From NCBI RefSeq assembly GCF_963924675.1, contig NC_089230.1:74267223-74331222 (forward strand): a stretch of DNA of 64,000 nucleotides, in the 5' to 3' direction. This DNA is from Phocoena phocoena (taxonomy: Eukaryota; Chordata; Mammalia; Artiodactyla; Phocoenidae). The notes under the pieces are model-generated. The model searched no databases and was not told the origin of the DNA. It saw nothing but the letters and a program-made list of their open reading frames with translations. The position numbers and the translations under genes are program-made. This document shows, in pieces, positions 11,242 through 23,075 of this stretch. Numbering within the stretch: the first letter of the stretch is position 1; each line of letters opens with the position of its first letter.

Positions 11242-11335
11242 TCTTGGATTTCTTTTTCCACCACTCTTCCCCTTAATCACCTTGTTGCAATTGTACTGGA
11301 TTCCCTGATTTTTCTCATACATGCCAGGCACTCAT

Positions 11336-12579
11336 GGATTGGGGCACTTTCCGTGGTGAGTCCTTTTCTTGGGATTCTTCCTCCAGATAGGATCATGGGT
11401 CACTTCCTCATGGTACCTTCTCAGGAGGTCTCTCCTGGTTACTCCATTTGAAATCGTAGGGCTCACCTTACTTCTTGGATTCTCCATTTTCCTCCCATTT
11501 TGGTTGAAGGTGCAATTCTTCTGCTTCATGTGGTATTAACTGGGGTACTAGGATGGCATGAAGGTCCAAATGGCCTCAGACATATGGCTGGAAGTGGTTT
11601 CTGGCTTCCAGATGGGAGTTTAGTTGGAGCTGTTACCAAGGGGCCCTGGTTCTCCTCCATGTGGCCTCTCTGTGTAATTGTTTGGGCTTCCTTGCTGGTT
11701 GGCGGCTGAGTTCCAATAAGCAGCAATCTAAGAGGAAGGAAGTAGAAGCTGTCCGTTTTCTTAAAGTCTGGGCTCCAAAGTATCAGAATATTACTTCTAC
11801 TGTATTCTTTTAGTCGGAGTAGTTGTAAGGGCAGTCTAGATCCAAGTGGAGGAAAAACAAACTGCACCTCCCAGCTGGGGGAGTGGCATGTTTGTACAGG
11901 GACAGAAGTAACCATATTTGAAGACTATCTATGGAAAGGACTTTCTTGTATCCTCAATATCATACCTCGGTGGGTATGGCTGTCCACCAAAATAGATAGC
12001 TTTATCTGTGTGTTCATTCTCTTTTTATCCCTTCACTATTGTTATTGAGGAGTTTCTATGATCTTAAAAAAGGAAAATATATAAGAAATATTTTAAAATT
12101 TGAAACATATAGATAAATCAGTTCATTAGCAATCCTCAATATTTTTTGCATTTAAGCTTATGAAAATTGTTTTGTGTCCAGTGGGGAGAAGGAAATCCAG
12201 TATTAAGCCTTAATAATGGGTTGAAGTTTTGTATAGTTTGCCTATGTTTCACAGTTAAAATTACTCCTTGATATTACTACTGTTAGTTGATAGAGATCTG
12301 ATCTAAAATCATACAGAAGCGGCAACTGTTATTATAAGTAATATTTTGAAGGTCTCAAACCATTCCAATGATCATCATATTTTAGAATACCCCGGTAGAT
12401 TTGGGTAAGATTGTTTTGCTCTTGGTTGATAAAATTAGTGATTAAATAAGACCATATCTAATAGAATCTAAGGTTTACTGCTTTTTCAAGAGATTATGCC
12501 CCCTCCGCTATGAAACTATACATTTCCTTAGATTGAAAGTAGGGGGATGAATCTCTTTTGCTTATACCTAAAACTTCTC
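11336..12579. other. No gene seen; possible unnamed old repeat
   Basis: The stretch 11690-11925 (AAGAGGAAGGAAGTAGAAGC, then AAACTGCACCTCCCAGCTGG) looks like an old interspersed mammalian repeat I cannot name. The 129-residue minus-strand frame at 11526-11915 lies over it and is not a gene. The rest (11930-12579) is AT-rich unique DNA. Confidence 0.4.
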
Positions 12580-12925
12580 TGTTTTAGACAGCTCTAACTG
12601 CCATTAAAACAAACACACAAATTAGAGATTGGGTAGCTTGGCAGAAATTCCTTACAGCTCTGGAGTCTGGAAGCCAGAGATCAGGGTGATGGCTTGGTCT
12701 GGTTCTGATGAAAGTCATCTCCTTGGCTTGCAAACAGCCACCTTCACACCGTGTGCTCTTTGGCAGACAGAGAGAGAGGAAAAGCTCTCCGGTGTCTCTT
12801 CTTCTAAGGGCAGTCATCCCATCATGAGCCTTCATGACTTCGTTGACGTCTAATGTGCTCCGCAAGGCTCCATCTCCAAATACCACTACATTGGGGGTTA
12901 GGGCTTCAGCATATTAATCGTCTAC
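12580..12925 (+). mobile_element. MLT1-type MaLR LTR
   Basis: Starts TGTTTTAGACAGCTCTAACT. It contains TTACAGCTCTGGAGTCTGGA, ATCTCCTTGGCTTGCAAACA, then CCATCTCCAAATACC and GGGGGTTAGGGCTTCAGCAT, in MLT1 order. Confidence 0.7.
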
Positions 12926-13124
12926 AGCATTGACTGATTTCCTTTCATGTCTCCATGTGGACACTGTTGGTAGCAGATAAGAATAGAACAGGTGAATGAA
13001 GCAAAGAACATTTTCCAGTTTAAGTTCTGTGAAATTAATTTGTCAATCAGCAAATTTTATTCATTTGAAATCCCTTTTGGTAAGCTTATTCTCTTCAGTA
13101 GAGGAAATTATTGTTCAGCCAGGG

Positions 13125-13715
13125 ATATATAAGGTTGGCATGGTAGACAAAATAATGGCGTTCCCAAAGGTACCTACGTCCTAACCCCTGGAATTCATGA
13201 ATAAGTTTCCTTCCACGGCGTAAGTCACTTTGCAGATGTGATTAAGGGTACAGACCTTGAGATGGGGAAATTATCCTGGATTATCCAGGTGGTCTCAATA
13301 TAATCACATGAGTCTTTAAAAGTGGAAGAGGATAGCAAAAGAGCGGATCAGAGAGATGCCACTTCAGAAGGACTCAATCTGTTATTGCTGCCTTTGAAGA
13401 TGTAGAATGGGGGCCTCTGGAAGCTGGGAATGGCTCCCAGCTGACAGCCAGCAAAGAAACAAGGACCTCAGACTTTAACCTACAGATAGGTTAAAGGAAT
13501 AAATGATGCCAGCAACCCAAATGAACGGGAAACTGATTCTCCCCTAGAGGCTCCAGACAGGCACACCGCTTGACAACACCTTAATTTTAGTCCAGTGAGA
13601 CCTGTGTTGGACTCCTGACCTACAGAACTATAAGACAGTAAGTTTCCGTTGTCTTAAGCTGCTAAGCTTGTGTTAATTCGTTATGGCAGCAATAGCATTT
13701 GGTTGTGAATTAAAG
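13125..13715 (-). mobile_element. MLT1-type MaLR LTR, reverse orientation
   Basis: Read on the plus strand it contains CCTAACCCCTGGAATTCATG, TGGATTATCCAGGTGG, GATTCTCCCCTAGAGGCTCC, CCAGTGAGACCTGTGTTGG and ends GTTATGGCAGCAATAGCATT. This is the reverse complement order of an MLT1 LTR of the longer kind. It lies 200 bp from another MaLR LTR of opposite orientation. Confidence 0.7.
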
Positions 13716-14075
13716 TCCTCAATCTCCAAATTCTAAATATCACCCAAACATGGAAGAATTCTTCACCTCTAATCAAAGAGAACTGATGACCTTCACTTTA
13801 GCAACTATTCTAGAACCTTCATAAACATTTTTGAATCACTGTATCACTCTGCTCTCTAAAAGCAATTATAGCATTTTGATGAACTATGGTTTTTGTCATA
13901 TTTCTGTGTGAGTCAGGAGAGACTTTGCCGGATAAAATGGCTGGATTGGGAGAGTGGGTAGGTCACGTTCAACAACAGGGGTTAGAAGTTGGTGGAGGCA
14001 CCTAGAAAATTCAGAAGGTGTACAGAGACCAGTCCCATAGTTCTGCTACAATGTTCCTTATTAAAGACAATGGTG

Positions 14076-14153
14076 TACACCTGCAACTAACACAACATTG
14101 TTAATCGACTATACTCCAATAAAAATTAAAAAAATAAAAAAATAAAAATATAC
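14076..14153 (+). mobile_element. Ultra-short L1 3'-tip insertion
   Basis: Only the last 45 bases or so of an L1 (CAACTAACACAACATTG, ACTATACTCCAATAAAAATT) plus an A-rich tail. It is flanked by the duplicated target AGACAATGGTG at 14065-14075 and 14154-14164. This is a complete retrotransposition event with extreme 5' truncation. Confidence 0.88.
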
Positions 14154-14164
14154 AGACAATGGTG

Positions 14165-14794
14165 CCTTGGTTTTAGAGCCATGACAAGAAGAGGGTCATA
14201 ACCTTTGTTTTTAAACTTCATCAGGCTGTATGCTTGTCTGCAGTGGTGAGAGACACCTGAAACGCTGTGCTTTTTTGGTTAGTGTATGAAAGAACCTTGA
14301 AGTCCTACGTTCCTATGAATTTGATTGCCATGGAGAGCGTGGTATAGAGCCAGTACTATTGAAGCATCCTGCCTGCCCATTTAGTGATCAGCCTCAACAA
14401 TGACTTAATTAGTAGCCTCAGTGGTGATATGTTAACATAATAAAATTTCTTGCCATATTTCAAATTAAAGCCCTTTTCATTTATGAATATTATTATTCAA
14501 CAGAAGGAAGAAGGGGTATTTTAAGTTCAGAGAACAGCTTATGGAAATTTTAAGTAACAATATTGAAGGAATTATCTATTAATTCTACCAGCCACCTCTA
14601 TGTAAGGCATACATCTCTCATGATAGTCTTATTTGTTGTTAATATTTTTCAACTGATAAAGTTGAACTGCTTCTATCTAAAAGGTCAAAGATATGAATAA
14701 AGTATGATGATTATTAAAAGGCATTAAATATATTTCAATAATAATTCCTAATGATAATAATAAAATAGCCACTTTTCTTTCCTAAAGTACTATT
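14165..14794. other. No gene seen; AT-rich unique DNA
   Basis: No recognisable repeat or coding frame. Confidence 0.5.
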
Positions 14795-16670
14795 TTCTCA
14801 AATTGGAGTAGTTGTTTTACAATGTTGTGTTAGTTTCTACTGTATAGCAAAGTGAAGTAGAGTTCCCTGTGCTATACAGCAGGTTCTCAATAGTTATCTA
14901 CTTTATACATATTAGTATATATATGTCAATCTCAATCTCCCAATTCATCGCACCTCCCCCTTTCCACCCTTGGGGTCCATACACTTGTTCTCCACATCTG
15001 TGTTTCTATTTCTGCCTTGCAAACTGGTTCATCTGTACCATTTTTCTAGATTCCACATTTATGCATTAGTATACAATATATGTTATTCTCCTTCTGACTT
15101 AATTCACTCTGTATGATGGTCTCTAGGTCCATCCACATCTCTACAAAGGACCCAATTCCATTCCTTTATATGGCTGAGTAATATTCCATTGTATATGTGT
15201 ACCACATCTTCTCTATCCACTCCTCTGTTGGTGGACATTTATGTTGCTTCCATGGCCTGTTTATTGTAAATAGTGCTGCAATGAACATTGGGGTGTATGT
15301 GTCCTTTTGAATTATGGTTTTCTCTGGGTATATGCCCAGTAGTGGGACTGCTGAGTCATATGGTAATTCTATTTTTAGTTTTTTAAGGAAGCTCCATACT
15401 GTTCTCCATAGTGTCTGTATCAATTTACATTTCCACCAACAGTGCAAGAGGGTTCCCTTTTCTCCACACCCACTCCAGCATTTATTGTTTGTAGATTTTC
15501 TGATGATGGCCATTCTGACTAGTGTGAGGTGATACCTCACTGCTGTTCTGATTTGCATTTATCTAATGATTAGTGATGTTGAGCATCCTTTCATGTGTTT
15601 GTTGGTGATCTGTATAACTTCTTTGGAGAGATGTCTATTTAGGTCTTCTGCCCATTTTTGGATTGAGTTGTTTGGTTTTTTTTTTTTTTATATTGAGCTG
15701 CATGAGCTGCTTGTAAATTTTGGAGATTAATCCTTTGTCAGTTGCTTCATTTGCAAATACATTTTCCCATTCTGGGGCTGTCTTTTCGTCTAGTTTATGT
15801 TTTCCTTTGCTGTGCAAAAGCTTGTAAGATTCATTAGGTCCCATCTGTTTTTGTTTTTATTTCCATTTCTCTAGGAGGTGGGTCAAAAAGGATCTTGCTG
15901 TGATTTATGTCATAGAGTGTTCTGTCTATGTTTTCCTCTAAGAGTTTGATAGTGTCTGGCCTTACATTTCAGTCTTTAATCCAGTTTGAGTTTATTTTTG
16001 TGTATGGTATTAAGAAGTGTTCTAATTTCATTCTTTTACATGTAGCAGTCCAGTTTTCCCAGCACCACTTATTGAAGAGGCTGTCTTTTCTCCATTGTAT
16101 ATTCTTGCTTCCTTTATCAAAAATAAGGTGACCATATGTGTGTGGGTTTATCTCTGGGCTTTCTATCCCGTTCCATTGATCTATAGTTCTGTTTTAGTGC
16201 CAGTACTATACTGTCTTGATTACTGTAGCTTTGTAGTATAGTCTGAAGTCAGAGAGTCTGATTCCTCCAGCTCCGTTTTTCTTTCTCAAGATTGCTTTGG
16301 CTATTAGGGGTCTTTTGTGTTTCCATAAAAATTGTGAATTTTTTTTGTTCTAGTTCTGTGAAAAATGCCATTGGTAGTTTGATAGGAATTGCACTGAATC
16401 TGTAGATTGCTTTGGGTAGTATAGTCATTTTTACAATGTTGATTCATCCAATCCAAGAACATGGTACATCTCTCCACCTGTATCGTCTTTAATTTCTTCT
16501 CTGAGAGTCTTATAGTTTTCTGCATACAGGTCTTTTGTCTCCTTAGGTAGGTTTATTCCTAGGTATTTTATTCTTTCTGTTGCAGTTGTAAATGGGAGTG
16601 TTGCCTTAATTTATCTTTCAGATTTTTCATCATTAGTATATAGAAATGCAAGAGATTTCTGTGCATTTAT

Positions 16671-16880
16671 TTTATTTTATTTATTTTTGCGGTATGCGGG
16701 CCTCTCACCACCGTGGCCTCTCACGCTGTGGATTACAGGCTCCGGATGCGCAGGCCCAGCAGCCATGGCTCACGGGCCCAGCTGCTCTGCGGCATGTTGG
16801 ATCCTCCCAGACCGGGACACGAACCCGTGTCCCCTGCATCGGTAGGTGGACTCTCAACCACTGCGCCACCAGGAAAGCCC
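16671..16880 (-). mobile_element. Cetacean CHR-type SINE inside L1 ORF2
   Basis: Minus-strand copy with a tail modified to a TTTATTTTA-rich run. Flanks show the near-perfect duplication TGTGCATTYAT (16660-16670 and 16881-16891). It has more changes than its neighbour (for example CACGCTGTGGATTACAGG), so it is probably the older of the two. Confidence 0.93.
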
Positions 16881-16942
16881 TGTGCATTCATTTTGTATCC
16901 TGCTACTTCACCAAATTCATTGATTAGTTCTAGTAGTTTTCT

Positions 16943-17149
16943 TTTTCTTTTTTTTTGTGGTACGTGGGCCTCTCACTGTTGTAGCCTCTCCCGTTGCGGA
17001 GCACGGGCTCCGGAAGTGCAGGCTCAGCGGCCATGGCTCACGGGCCCAGCCGCTCCGCGGCATGTGGGATCTTCCCGGACCGGGGCGCGAACCCGTGTCC
17101 CCTGCATCGGCAGGCGGACTCTCAACCACTGCGCCACCAGGTAAGCTCC
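16943..17149 (-). mobile_element. Cetacean CHR-type SINE inside L1 ORF2
   Basis: Minus-strand copy flanked by the perfect 17-bp duplication AGTTCTAGTAGTTTTCT (16926-16942 and 17150-17166). It lies 62 bp from another SINE in the same orientation in the same host L1. Confidence 0.97.
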
Positions 17150-19350
17150 AGTTCTAGTAGTTTTCTGTTAGCATCTGTAGGAGTCTCTGTGTATAGTATC
17201 ATGTCATCTGCAAACAGTGACAGCTTTACTTCTTCTTTTCCAATTTGGATTCCTTTTATTTCTTTTTCTTCTCTGACTGCTATGGCTAAAACTTCCACAA
17301 CTATGCTGAATAATACTGGTGAGAGTGAATAACCTTGTCTTGTTCCTGATCTTAGAGGAAATGGTTTCAGTTTTTCACCATTGAGAATGATGTTCGCTGC
17401 GGGTTTGTCATATATGGCCTTTATTATGTTGAGGTAAGTTCCTTCTATGCCTGCTTTCTGGAAGGTTTCTGTTATAAGTGGGTGTTGAATTTTGTCAAAA
17501 GCTTTTCTCCATCTATTGAGATGATCATATGGTTTTTCTCCTTCAATTTGTTAATATGGTATATAACATTGATTGATTTGCATATATTGGAGAATCCTTG
17601 CATTCCTGGGATAAACCTCTCTTGATCATGGTGTATGATCCTTTTAATGTGCTGTTGGATTCTGTTTGCTAGTATTTTGCTGAGGATTTTTGCATCTCTA
17701 TTCATCAGTGATATTGGCCTGTAGTTTTCTTTCTTTGTGACATCTTTGTCTGGTTTTGGTATCAGGGTGATGCTGGCCTCATAGAATGAGTTTGAAAGTG
17801 CTCCTCCCTCTGCTATATTTTGGAAGAGTTTGAGAAGGATAGGTGTTAGCTCTTCTCTAGATGTTTGATAGAATGCGCCTGGTCCTGGGCTTTTGTTTGT
17901 TGGAAGATTTTTAATCACAGTCTCAATTTCAGTGCTTGTGATTGGTCCATTTATATTTTGTATTGCTTCCTGGTCCAGTCTTGGAAGGTTGTGGTTTTCT
18001 AAGAATGCGTCCATTTCTTCCAGGTTGTCCATCTTATTGGCATATAGTTGCTTGTAGTAATCTCTCATGATCCTTTGTATTTCTGCAGTGTCAGCTGTTA
18101 CTTCTCCCTTTTTCATTTCTAATTCTATTGATTTGAGTATTCTCCCTTTTTTTCTTGATGAGTCTGGCTAATGGTTTATAAATTTTGTTTATCTTCCCAA
18201 AGAACCAGCTTTTAGTTTTATTGATCTTTGTTATTGTTTCCTTCATTTCTTTTTCATTTATTTCTGATCTGATCTTTATGATTTCTTTCCTTTTGCTAAC
18301 TTTGGCGTTTTTTTTGTTCTTCTTTCACTAATTGATTTAGGTGTAAGGTTAGATTGTTTATTTGAGATGTTTCTTGTTTCTTGAGGTAGGATTGTATTGC
18401 TCTAAACTTCCCTCTTAGAACTGCTATTGGTGCATCGCATAGGTTTTGAGTTATCGTGTTTTCATTGTCATTTGTTTCTAGGTATTTTTTGATTTCCTCT
18501 TTGATTTCTTCAGTGACCTCTTGGTTATTTAGTAGGGTGTTGTTTAGCCTCCATGTGCTTGTATTTTTTACAGATTTTTTCCTGTAATTGATATCTAGTC
18601 TCATAGCATTGTGGTCAGAAAAGATACTTGATATGATTTCAATTTTCTTAAGTTTACCAAGGCTTGATTTGTGACCCAAGATATGATCTATCCTGGAGAA
18701 TGTTCCATGAGCACTTGAGAGGAGAGTGTATTCTGTTGTTTTTGGATGGAATGTCCTATAAATATCAATTAAGTCCATCTTATTTAATGTATCATTTAAA
18801 TCTTGTGTTTCCTTATTTTTATTTTGGATGATCTGTCCATGGGTGAAAGTGGGGTGTTAAAGTCCCCTACTATGATTGTGTTACTGTTGATTTCCGTTTT
18901 ATGGCTGTTAGCATTTGCCTTATGTATTGAGGTGCTCCTATGTTGGGGGCATAAATATATACAAGTGTTATGTCTTCTTCTTGGATTGATCCCTTGATCA
19001 TTATGTAGTGTCCTTCTTTGTCTCTTGTAACATTCTTTATTTTAAAGTATATTTTATCTGGTATGAGAATTGCTACTCCAGCTTTCTTTTGATTTCCATT
19101 TGCATGGAATATCTTTTCTCATTCCCTCACTTTCAGTCTGTATGTGTCCCTAGGTCTGAAGTGGGTCTCTTGTAGACAGCATATATACAGCTCTTGTTTT
19201 TGTATCCATTCAGCCAGTCTATGTCTTTTGGTTGGAGCATTTAATCCATTTACATTTAAGGTAGTTATCGATATGTGTGTTCCTATTACCATTTTCTCAA
19301 TTGTTTTGCATTTTTTATTGTAGGTCTTCTCCTTCTCTTGTGTTTTCTGC

Positions 19351-20215
19351 CTAGAGAAGTTCCTTTAGCATTTGTTGTAAAGCTGGTTTGGTGGTGCTGA
19401 ATTCTCTTAGCTTTTGCTTGTCTGTAAAGGTTTTAATTTCTTCACTGAATCTGAATGAGATCCTTGCTGCATCATCTTGGTTGTAGGTTTTTCCCTTTCA
19501 TCACTTTAAGTATGTCCTGCCACTCTTTTCTGGCTTGCAGAGTTTCTGCTGAAAGATCAGCTGTTAACCTTATGGGGATGTCCTTGTATGTTATTTGTTG
19601 CTTTTCCCTTGCTGCTTTTACTATTTTTTTCTGTGTATTTAATTTTTGATAGTTTGATTAATATGTGCCTTGGCATGTTTCTCCTTGGATTTATCTTGTA
19701 TGGGACTCTCTGTGCTTCCTGGACTTGATTAACTAGTTCCTTTCCCATATTAGGGAAGTTTTCAACTATAATCTCTTCAAATATTTTCTCAGTCCCTTTC
19801 TTTTTCTCTTCTTCTTCTGGGACCCCTATAATTCAAATGTTGGTGCATTTAATGTTGTCCCAGAGGTCTCTGAGACTGTCCTCAAATCTTTTCATTCTTT
19901 TTTCTTTATTCTGCTCTGCAGTAGTTATTTCCACTATTTTATATTCCAGGTCACTTAACCATTGTTCTGCCTCAGTTATTCTGCTATTGATTCCTTCTAG
20001 AGAATTAAAAATTTTATTTACTGTGTTGTTCATCATTGTTTATTTGCTCTTTAGTTCTTCTCGGTCCTTGTTAAACGTTTCTTGTATTTTCTCCATTTTA
20101 TTTCCAAGATTTTGCATCATCTTTACTATCATTACTCTGAATTCTTTTTCAGGTAGACTGCCTATTTCCTCTTCATTTGTTTCTTCTGGTGGGTTTTTAC
20201 CTTGCTCCTTCATCT
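19351..20215 (-). pseudogene. L1 ORF1 (RNA-binding protein), broken
   Basis: ORF1p coats L1 RNA as a coiled-coil trimer. The reading starts at ATGAAGGAGCAAGG near 20215 and ends at TAG 19353-19351. The coiled-coil part is visible at 20036-19833 (NSLEGINSRITEAEQ, then NKEKRMKRFEDSLRDLWDNI). The RNA-binding part follows at 19748-19557 (VNQVQEAQRVPYKINPRRN). The frame shifts between and after these pieces. The N-terminus normally found upstream of this methionine is cut off by a stop codon, and a 170-residue antisense frame here is a shadow. Confidence 0.88.
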
Positions 20216-20730
20216 GCTGTTTCTCTGTCTCCTCATTTTGCTTAACTTACTGTGTTTGGGGTCTCCTTTTCACAGGTTGCAGGTTCATAGTTCCCGTTGT
20301 TTTTGGTGTCTGCCCCCAGTGGCTGAGGCTGTTTCAGTGGGTTGTGTAGGCTTCCTGGTGCTGGGAACTGGTGCCTGTGTTCTGGTGGATGAGGCTGGAC
20401 CTTGTCTTTCTGGTGGGCAGGACTGCGTCCAGTGGTGTGTTTTGGGGTGTCTGTGAGCTTATTACGATTTTATGCAGCCTCTCTGCTAATGGGTGGGGTT
20501 GTGTTCCTGTCTTGTTGTTTGGCACAGGGGTTCAGCACTGTAGCTTGCTGGTCGTTGAGTAGAGCTGGTCTTAGCATTGAGATGGAGATCTCTGGGAGAG
20601 CTTTCACCGTTTGATATTATGTGGATCTGGGAGGTCTCTCGTGGACCGATGTCCTGAACCTGGCTCTCCCACCTCAGTGGCACAGTCCTGACACCCAGCC
20701 GGAGCACCAAGACCCTCTCAGCCATGTGGA
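20216..20730 (-). promoter_or_regulatory. L1 5'UTR remnant (internal promoter region)
   Basis: GC-richer than the rest of the element and located directly upstream of ORF1. In L1 this region holds the RNA polymerase II promoter. Its order of motifs matches what I know of artiodactyl L1 5'UTRs up to about 20730. The outermost 5' part is missing, so promoter strength cannot be inferred. Confidence 0.6.
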
Positions 20731-21657
20731 TTTAAGTTATCTCTTTCTAGAACTCAACAGCTTTGTCCTTCAGGCTGTATCCGTTGTTAGTAAGAGGTGC
20801 ACGAGGTGACTGTGGCTACTAACTGGAGCGCAGAGACTTCTGTTTTTGGGAGTTGGGAGATCACCTTGGTTTGGGGAAGCCAAGAAGGAGTGTCCAGCCC
20901 CCTGAGGGCAGTGTGTTAATAAGTTTTAAGAAGTGAGTTATTATTTTATGGGGAATGAATTTTAAATGAATCCCTGAAGGCCTCCAGTCAGCATTTGCTT
21001 CCACCTTACAAAGAACAGCAAAGACCCCCAAGAGCCCTTGGCGCAGAATGTTTGGGGAGAGGAGGGCAGGCATTGCTGAGTTACGAGGTGAGCATGTAAT
21101 TGTGGGGATTTTCCAACTCCCTCCCCTCACCCTTCTTTGTGGAAAACGCTCTTCCAAGTATGTGCTGACCCTTGACATCACTGGGGAAGTTGTGTCATCA
21201 ATCTAATTTTAAATCATGACATTGAGAAAAGGGGCTGTCTACCTCTGTCTCCAAAGGACACCCCTGGAGTAGCCATTGGTGGTAAAGGATTTAGGTCCTA
21301 GCCACCTAATAAAGCCCAAGACCCCTCTGTTCCTAAGAACCCCTATACCAGAGCCTGGTCCTACCCTCTCATGCATGGGTTGATCTATTCCTCTGATCTA
21401 AGATCTCTCGTGCATGTTCCACTGATGGTAAAGAGTTTGAGTCAAGACACAAGGCAGGAATGTGTGTGTGTACCTGTGGGTGCACACATATGTATTTTAA
21501 GGACTTCAGAATGAACTAGGTTGTTTTAACTCCCCTACTGATTTGTTAGCTTTTTCAGGCAGGAAGATTTCTTTTAATCTATATATTCCTCATTCTACAT
21601 AGCACGGTGCTTTGCATATTGAAGATGATGAATATCATGGAATGGATCATGCTTCTG
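20731..21657. other. No gene seen; unique DNA
   Basis: No domain-bearing frame. The stretch 20860-21180 is moderately GC-rich, with a 106-residue minus-strand frame of unknown meaning. Confidence 0.5.
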
Positions 21658-21925
21658 GAAATTGTACAGCAGTGTTTACAAGTGGGGTTAAACACTTTGT
21701 TTCTGGAGTCAGATAGCTTGAGCGGACTCCTGGCTGTGCCACTTGACCACTGTGTGACCATAAGCAAGTCCATGAACCTCTCTGTGTCTGGGCTTCCTCC
21801 TCTAAAAAACTGAGATATTAATACCACCTACCTCACTGTTGTGAGCATTAACTGAGTTAATATATGTAAAGTAGAACCATGCTTGATATGTGATAAGAGC
21901 TCTTTAAGTGTGAACTCTGTTTTAT
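21658..21925 (-). mobile_element. MIR SINE
   Basis: Reads TGGCTGTGCCACTTGACCAC, then AAGCAAGTCCATGAACCTCT, TCCTCTAAAAAACTGAGATA and TTGTGAGCATTAACTGAGTT. This is the MIR sequence in reverse orientation, nearly full length. Confidence 0.85.
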
Positions 21926-22085
21926 TACTATTAACACTTTACAGTTTATAGTGGGCTCTTCCATACAGTAACTCACTTGATTCTCACTAGAACCCTGTGA
22001 GATGTGAAGGATATATATCTTTGTTTCATTTTGTAGTTGGAAGGACTAGATCTTACAACCAATCCAAGGCAGTGTGATAGGTGGT
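21926..22085 (+). mobile_element. Diverged MIR fragment
   Basis: TAACTCACTTGATTCTCACT, AGAACCCTGTGAGATG and a TTTCATTTTGTAGTTGG block follow the central MIR pattern in forward orientation. It adjoins an oppositely oriented MIR. Confidence 0.6.
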
Positions 22086-22959
22086 GTGTACCCACATCTA
22101 GTTTCCAAAACTAGATTTGGTCTTGTTACCACCCTATCTCTACCATCACATACTCTGTCAACCTAGACAGAATTAAAAAAAAAAAAGCGGAGGTATCAGA
22201 GCACTGGCCCCTGAGATCACTCTGGGAGCTCATGTTGACTGAACTCTCACCACGACCTTGTGCCTGATGAGATGAGGAAGCAGTGGAGGTGTTGAGAATC
22301 ACACAGGATGCCACCAACATCCACAGGGGCAGATAGATGTCACTGTGGTTCCCTTGGAGATGGAGCTGTTCTCGGGAATGACTGAAGCCAAGCTGGCCCT
22401 TAAAGGCGTCTCATTCCTGGGCCACTGGGCAGAGAAAAGGCCAACCTCTCTATACATAAGTTTTTGTCCTTGAAGCCATGTCACCAAAGTCTTACTGTCC
22501 TCCTTTCTGTGCCTGATGCCTGACTTGGGGCTCTGCACTTAGTGGGTGTTCATTCAGTAACAGCTGAATGAATAGACACATGACTACCATGTATATGAGC
22601 ACCAACATTTTTAAAATGTGAAATTAGAAATCTATTTTACAACTATACACAATACTTGGTAAAAAAAAAAGTGTTTGGAGGAAAAATTAGGTACAATCAC
22701 TAAAACAAGCCTTTGGAATTATCAATGGACTTAACGGATGCTTCCCATCCTGCGCCACCTTTAGATTAATATAAAATTTTATTTTTTCTCTTTTTAAAAT
22801 AAAAATATTGGCCCAATTTAATATTGCGAGCCATACCTCTCAGACTAATCCCAGTCCCCTTTGCCCTACCTTACTTTTTTTTTTCACAACTCCCTACTCC
22901 GTACCACAAAATTCAATTTACTTGTTATGTTCATTATTGATGATCTGACTGCCCACTTT

Positions 22960-23075
22960 GAAACTCTACCCCTTTGAGGACCAGAGTCTTTGCCTGCTTT
23001 TTTCACTAATGTATCTCAGGGTCCTAGAATATTTCCTGGAGTATATTCATGCTAAGTATATTTTAAACAAACGTT
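22960..23075 (+). mobile_element. L2 3'-end fragment
   Basis: TTGAGGACCAGAGTCTTTGC, CTAGAATATTTCCTGGAG and a TTTAAACAAACGTTTAATTG end resemble the L2 terminus. Strongly diverged. Confidence 0.45.

Larger units (their letters stand above)
9250..11335 (+). mobile_element. Long ancient L2 LINE with nested insertions
   Basis: CR1/L2-clade element in three blocks: 9250-9690, 10101-10831 and 11242-11335. It is split by an L1 tail (9691-10100) and an MLT1 LTR (10832-11241). The blocks follow the L2 ORF2 order: CCAGCTGCCATCTCATTTC, then CTGCTCTTGTTAAGGTACCA, then the reverse-transcriptase core, then CTTGGTGTCATCCTTGGCAC, then ATCCTTACAATGTCCTAG. The reading resumes in order across both insertions. 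Confidence 0.72.
15046..19292 (-). pseudogene. L1 ORF2 (endonuclease-reverse transcriptase), broken
   Basis: ORF2p nicks target DNA with an APE-type endonuclease and copies L1 RNA from the nick. Here the reading runs from ATG at 19292 to TAG at 15046. The N-terminal endonuclease shows THISITTLNVNGLNAPTKRH and LQETH, so the catalytic glutamate is kept. The catalytic FADD of the reverse transcriptase is intact at 17214-17203. The Cys-rich C-terminal end lies near 15460-15420. The frame is broken: the largest open pieces are 18778-18296, 18116-17472 and 15558-15166, with frameshifts between them. Two SINEs also interrupt it, one about 60 bases beyond the FADD motif on its C-terminal side. Usual length is about 1275 residues; this copy has the full span but no intact frame. 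Confidence 0.92.
14795..20730 (-). mobile_element. Nearly full-length L1, minus strand
   Basis: Order on the minus strand: part of a 5'UTR (20730-20216), ORF1 (20215-19351), ORF2 (19292-15046) and a 3'UTR down to about 14795. Two SINEs (16671-16880, 16943-17149) sit inside ORF2. Without them the element is about 5.5 kb, close to the usual 6 kb or more. The poly-A tail is eroded and no target duplication is evident. The 5' edge is judged from the loss of L1 5'UTR similarity after CAGCCATGTGG near 20729. Confidence 0.9.

Noticed and set aside
17472..18116. 214-residue minus-strand open frame resembling a reverse transcriptase
   Set aside because: As a separate gene it is rejected: it is one piece of the broken L1 ORF2.
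19837..20349. 170-residue plus-strand open frame rich in Ser and Leu
   Set aside because: It is antisense to L1 ORF1 on the minus strand, where the coiled-coil and RNA-binding parts are recognisable.
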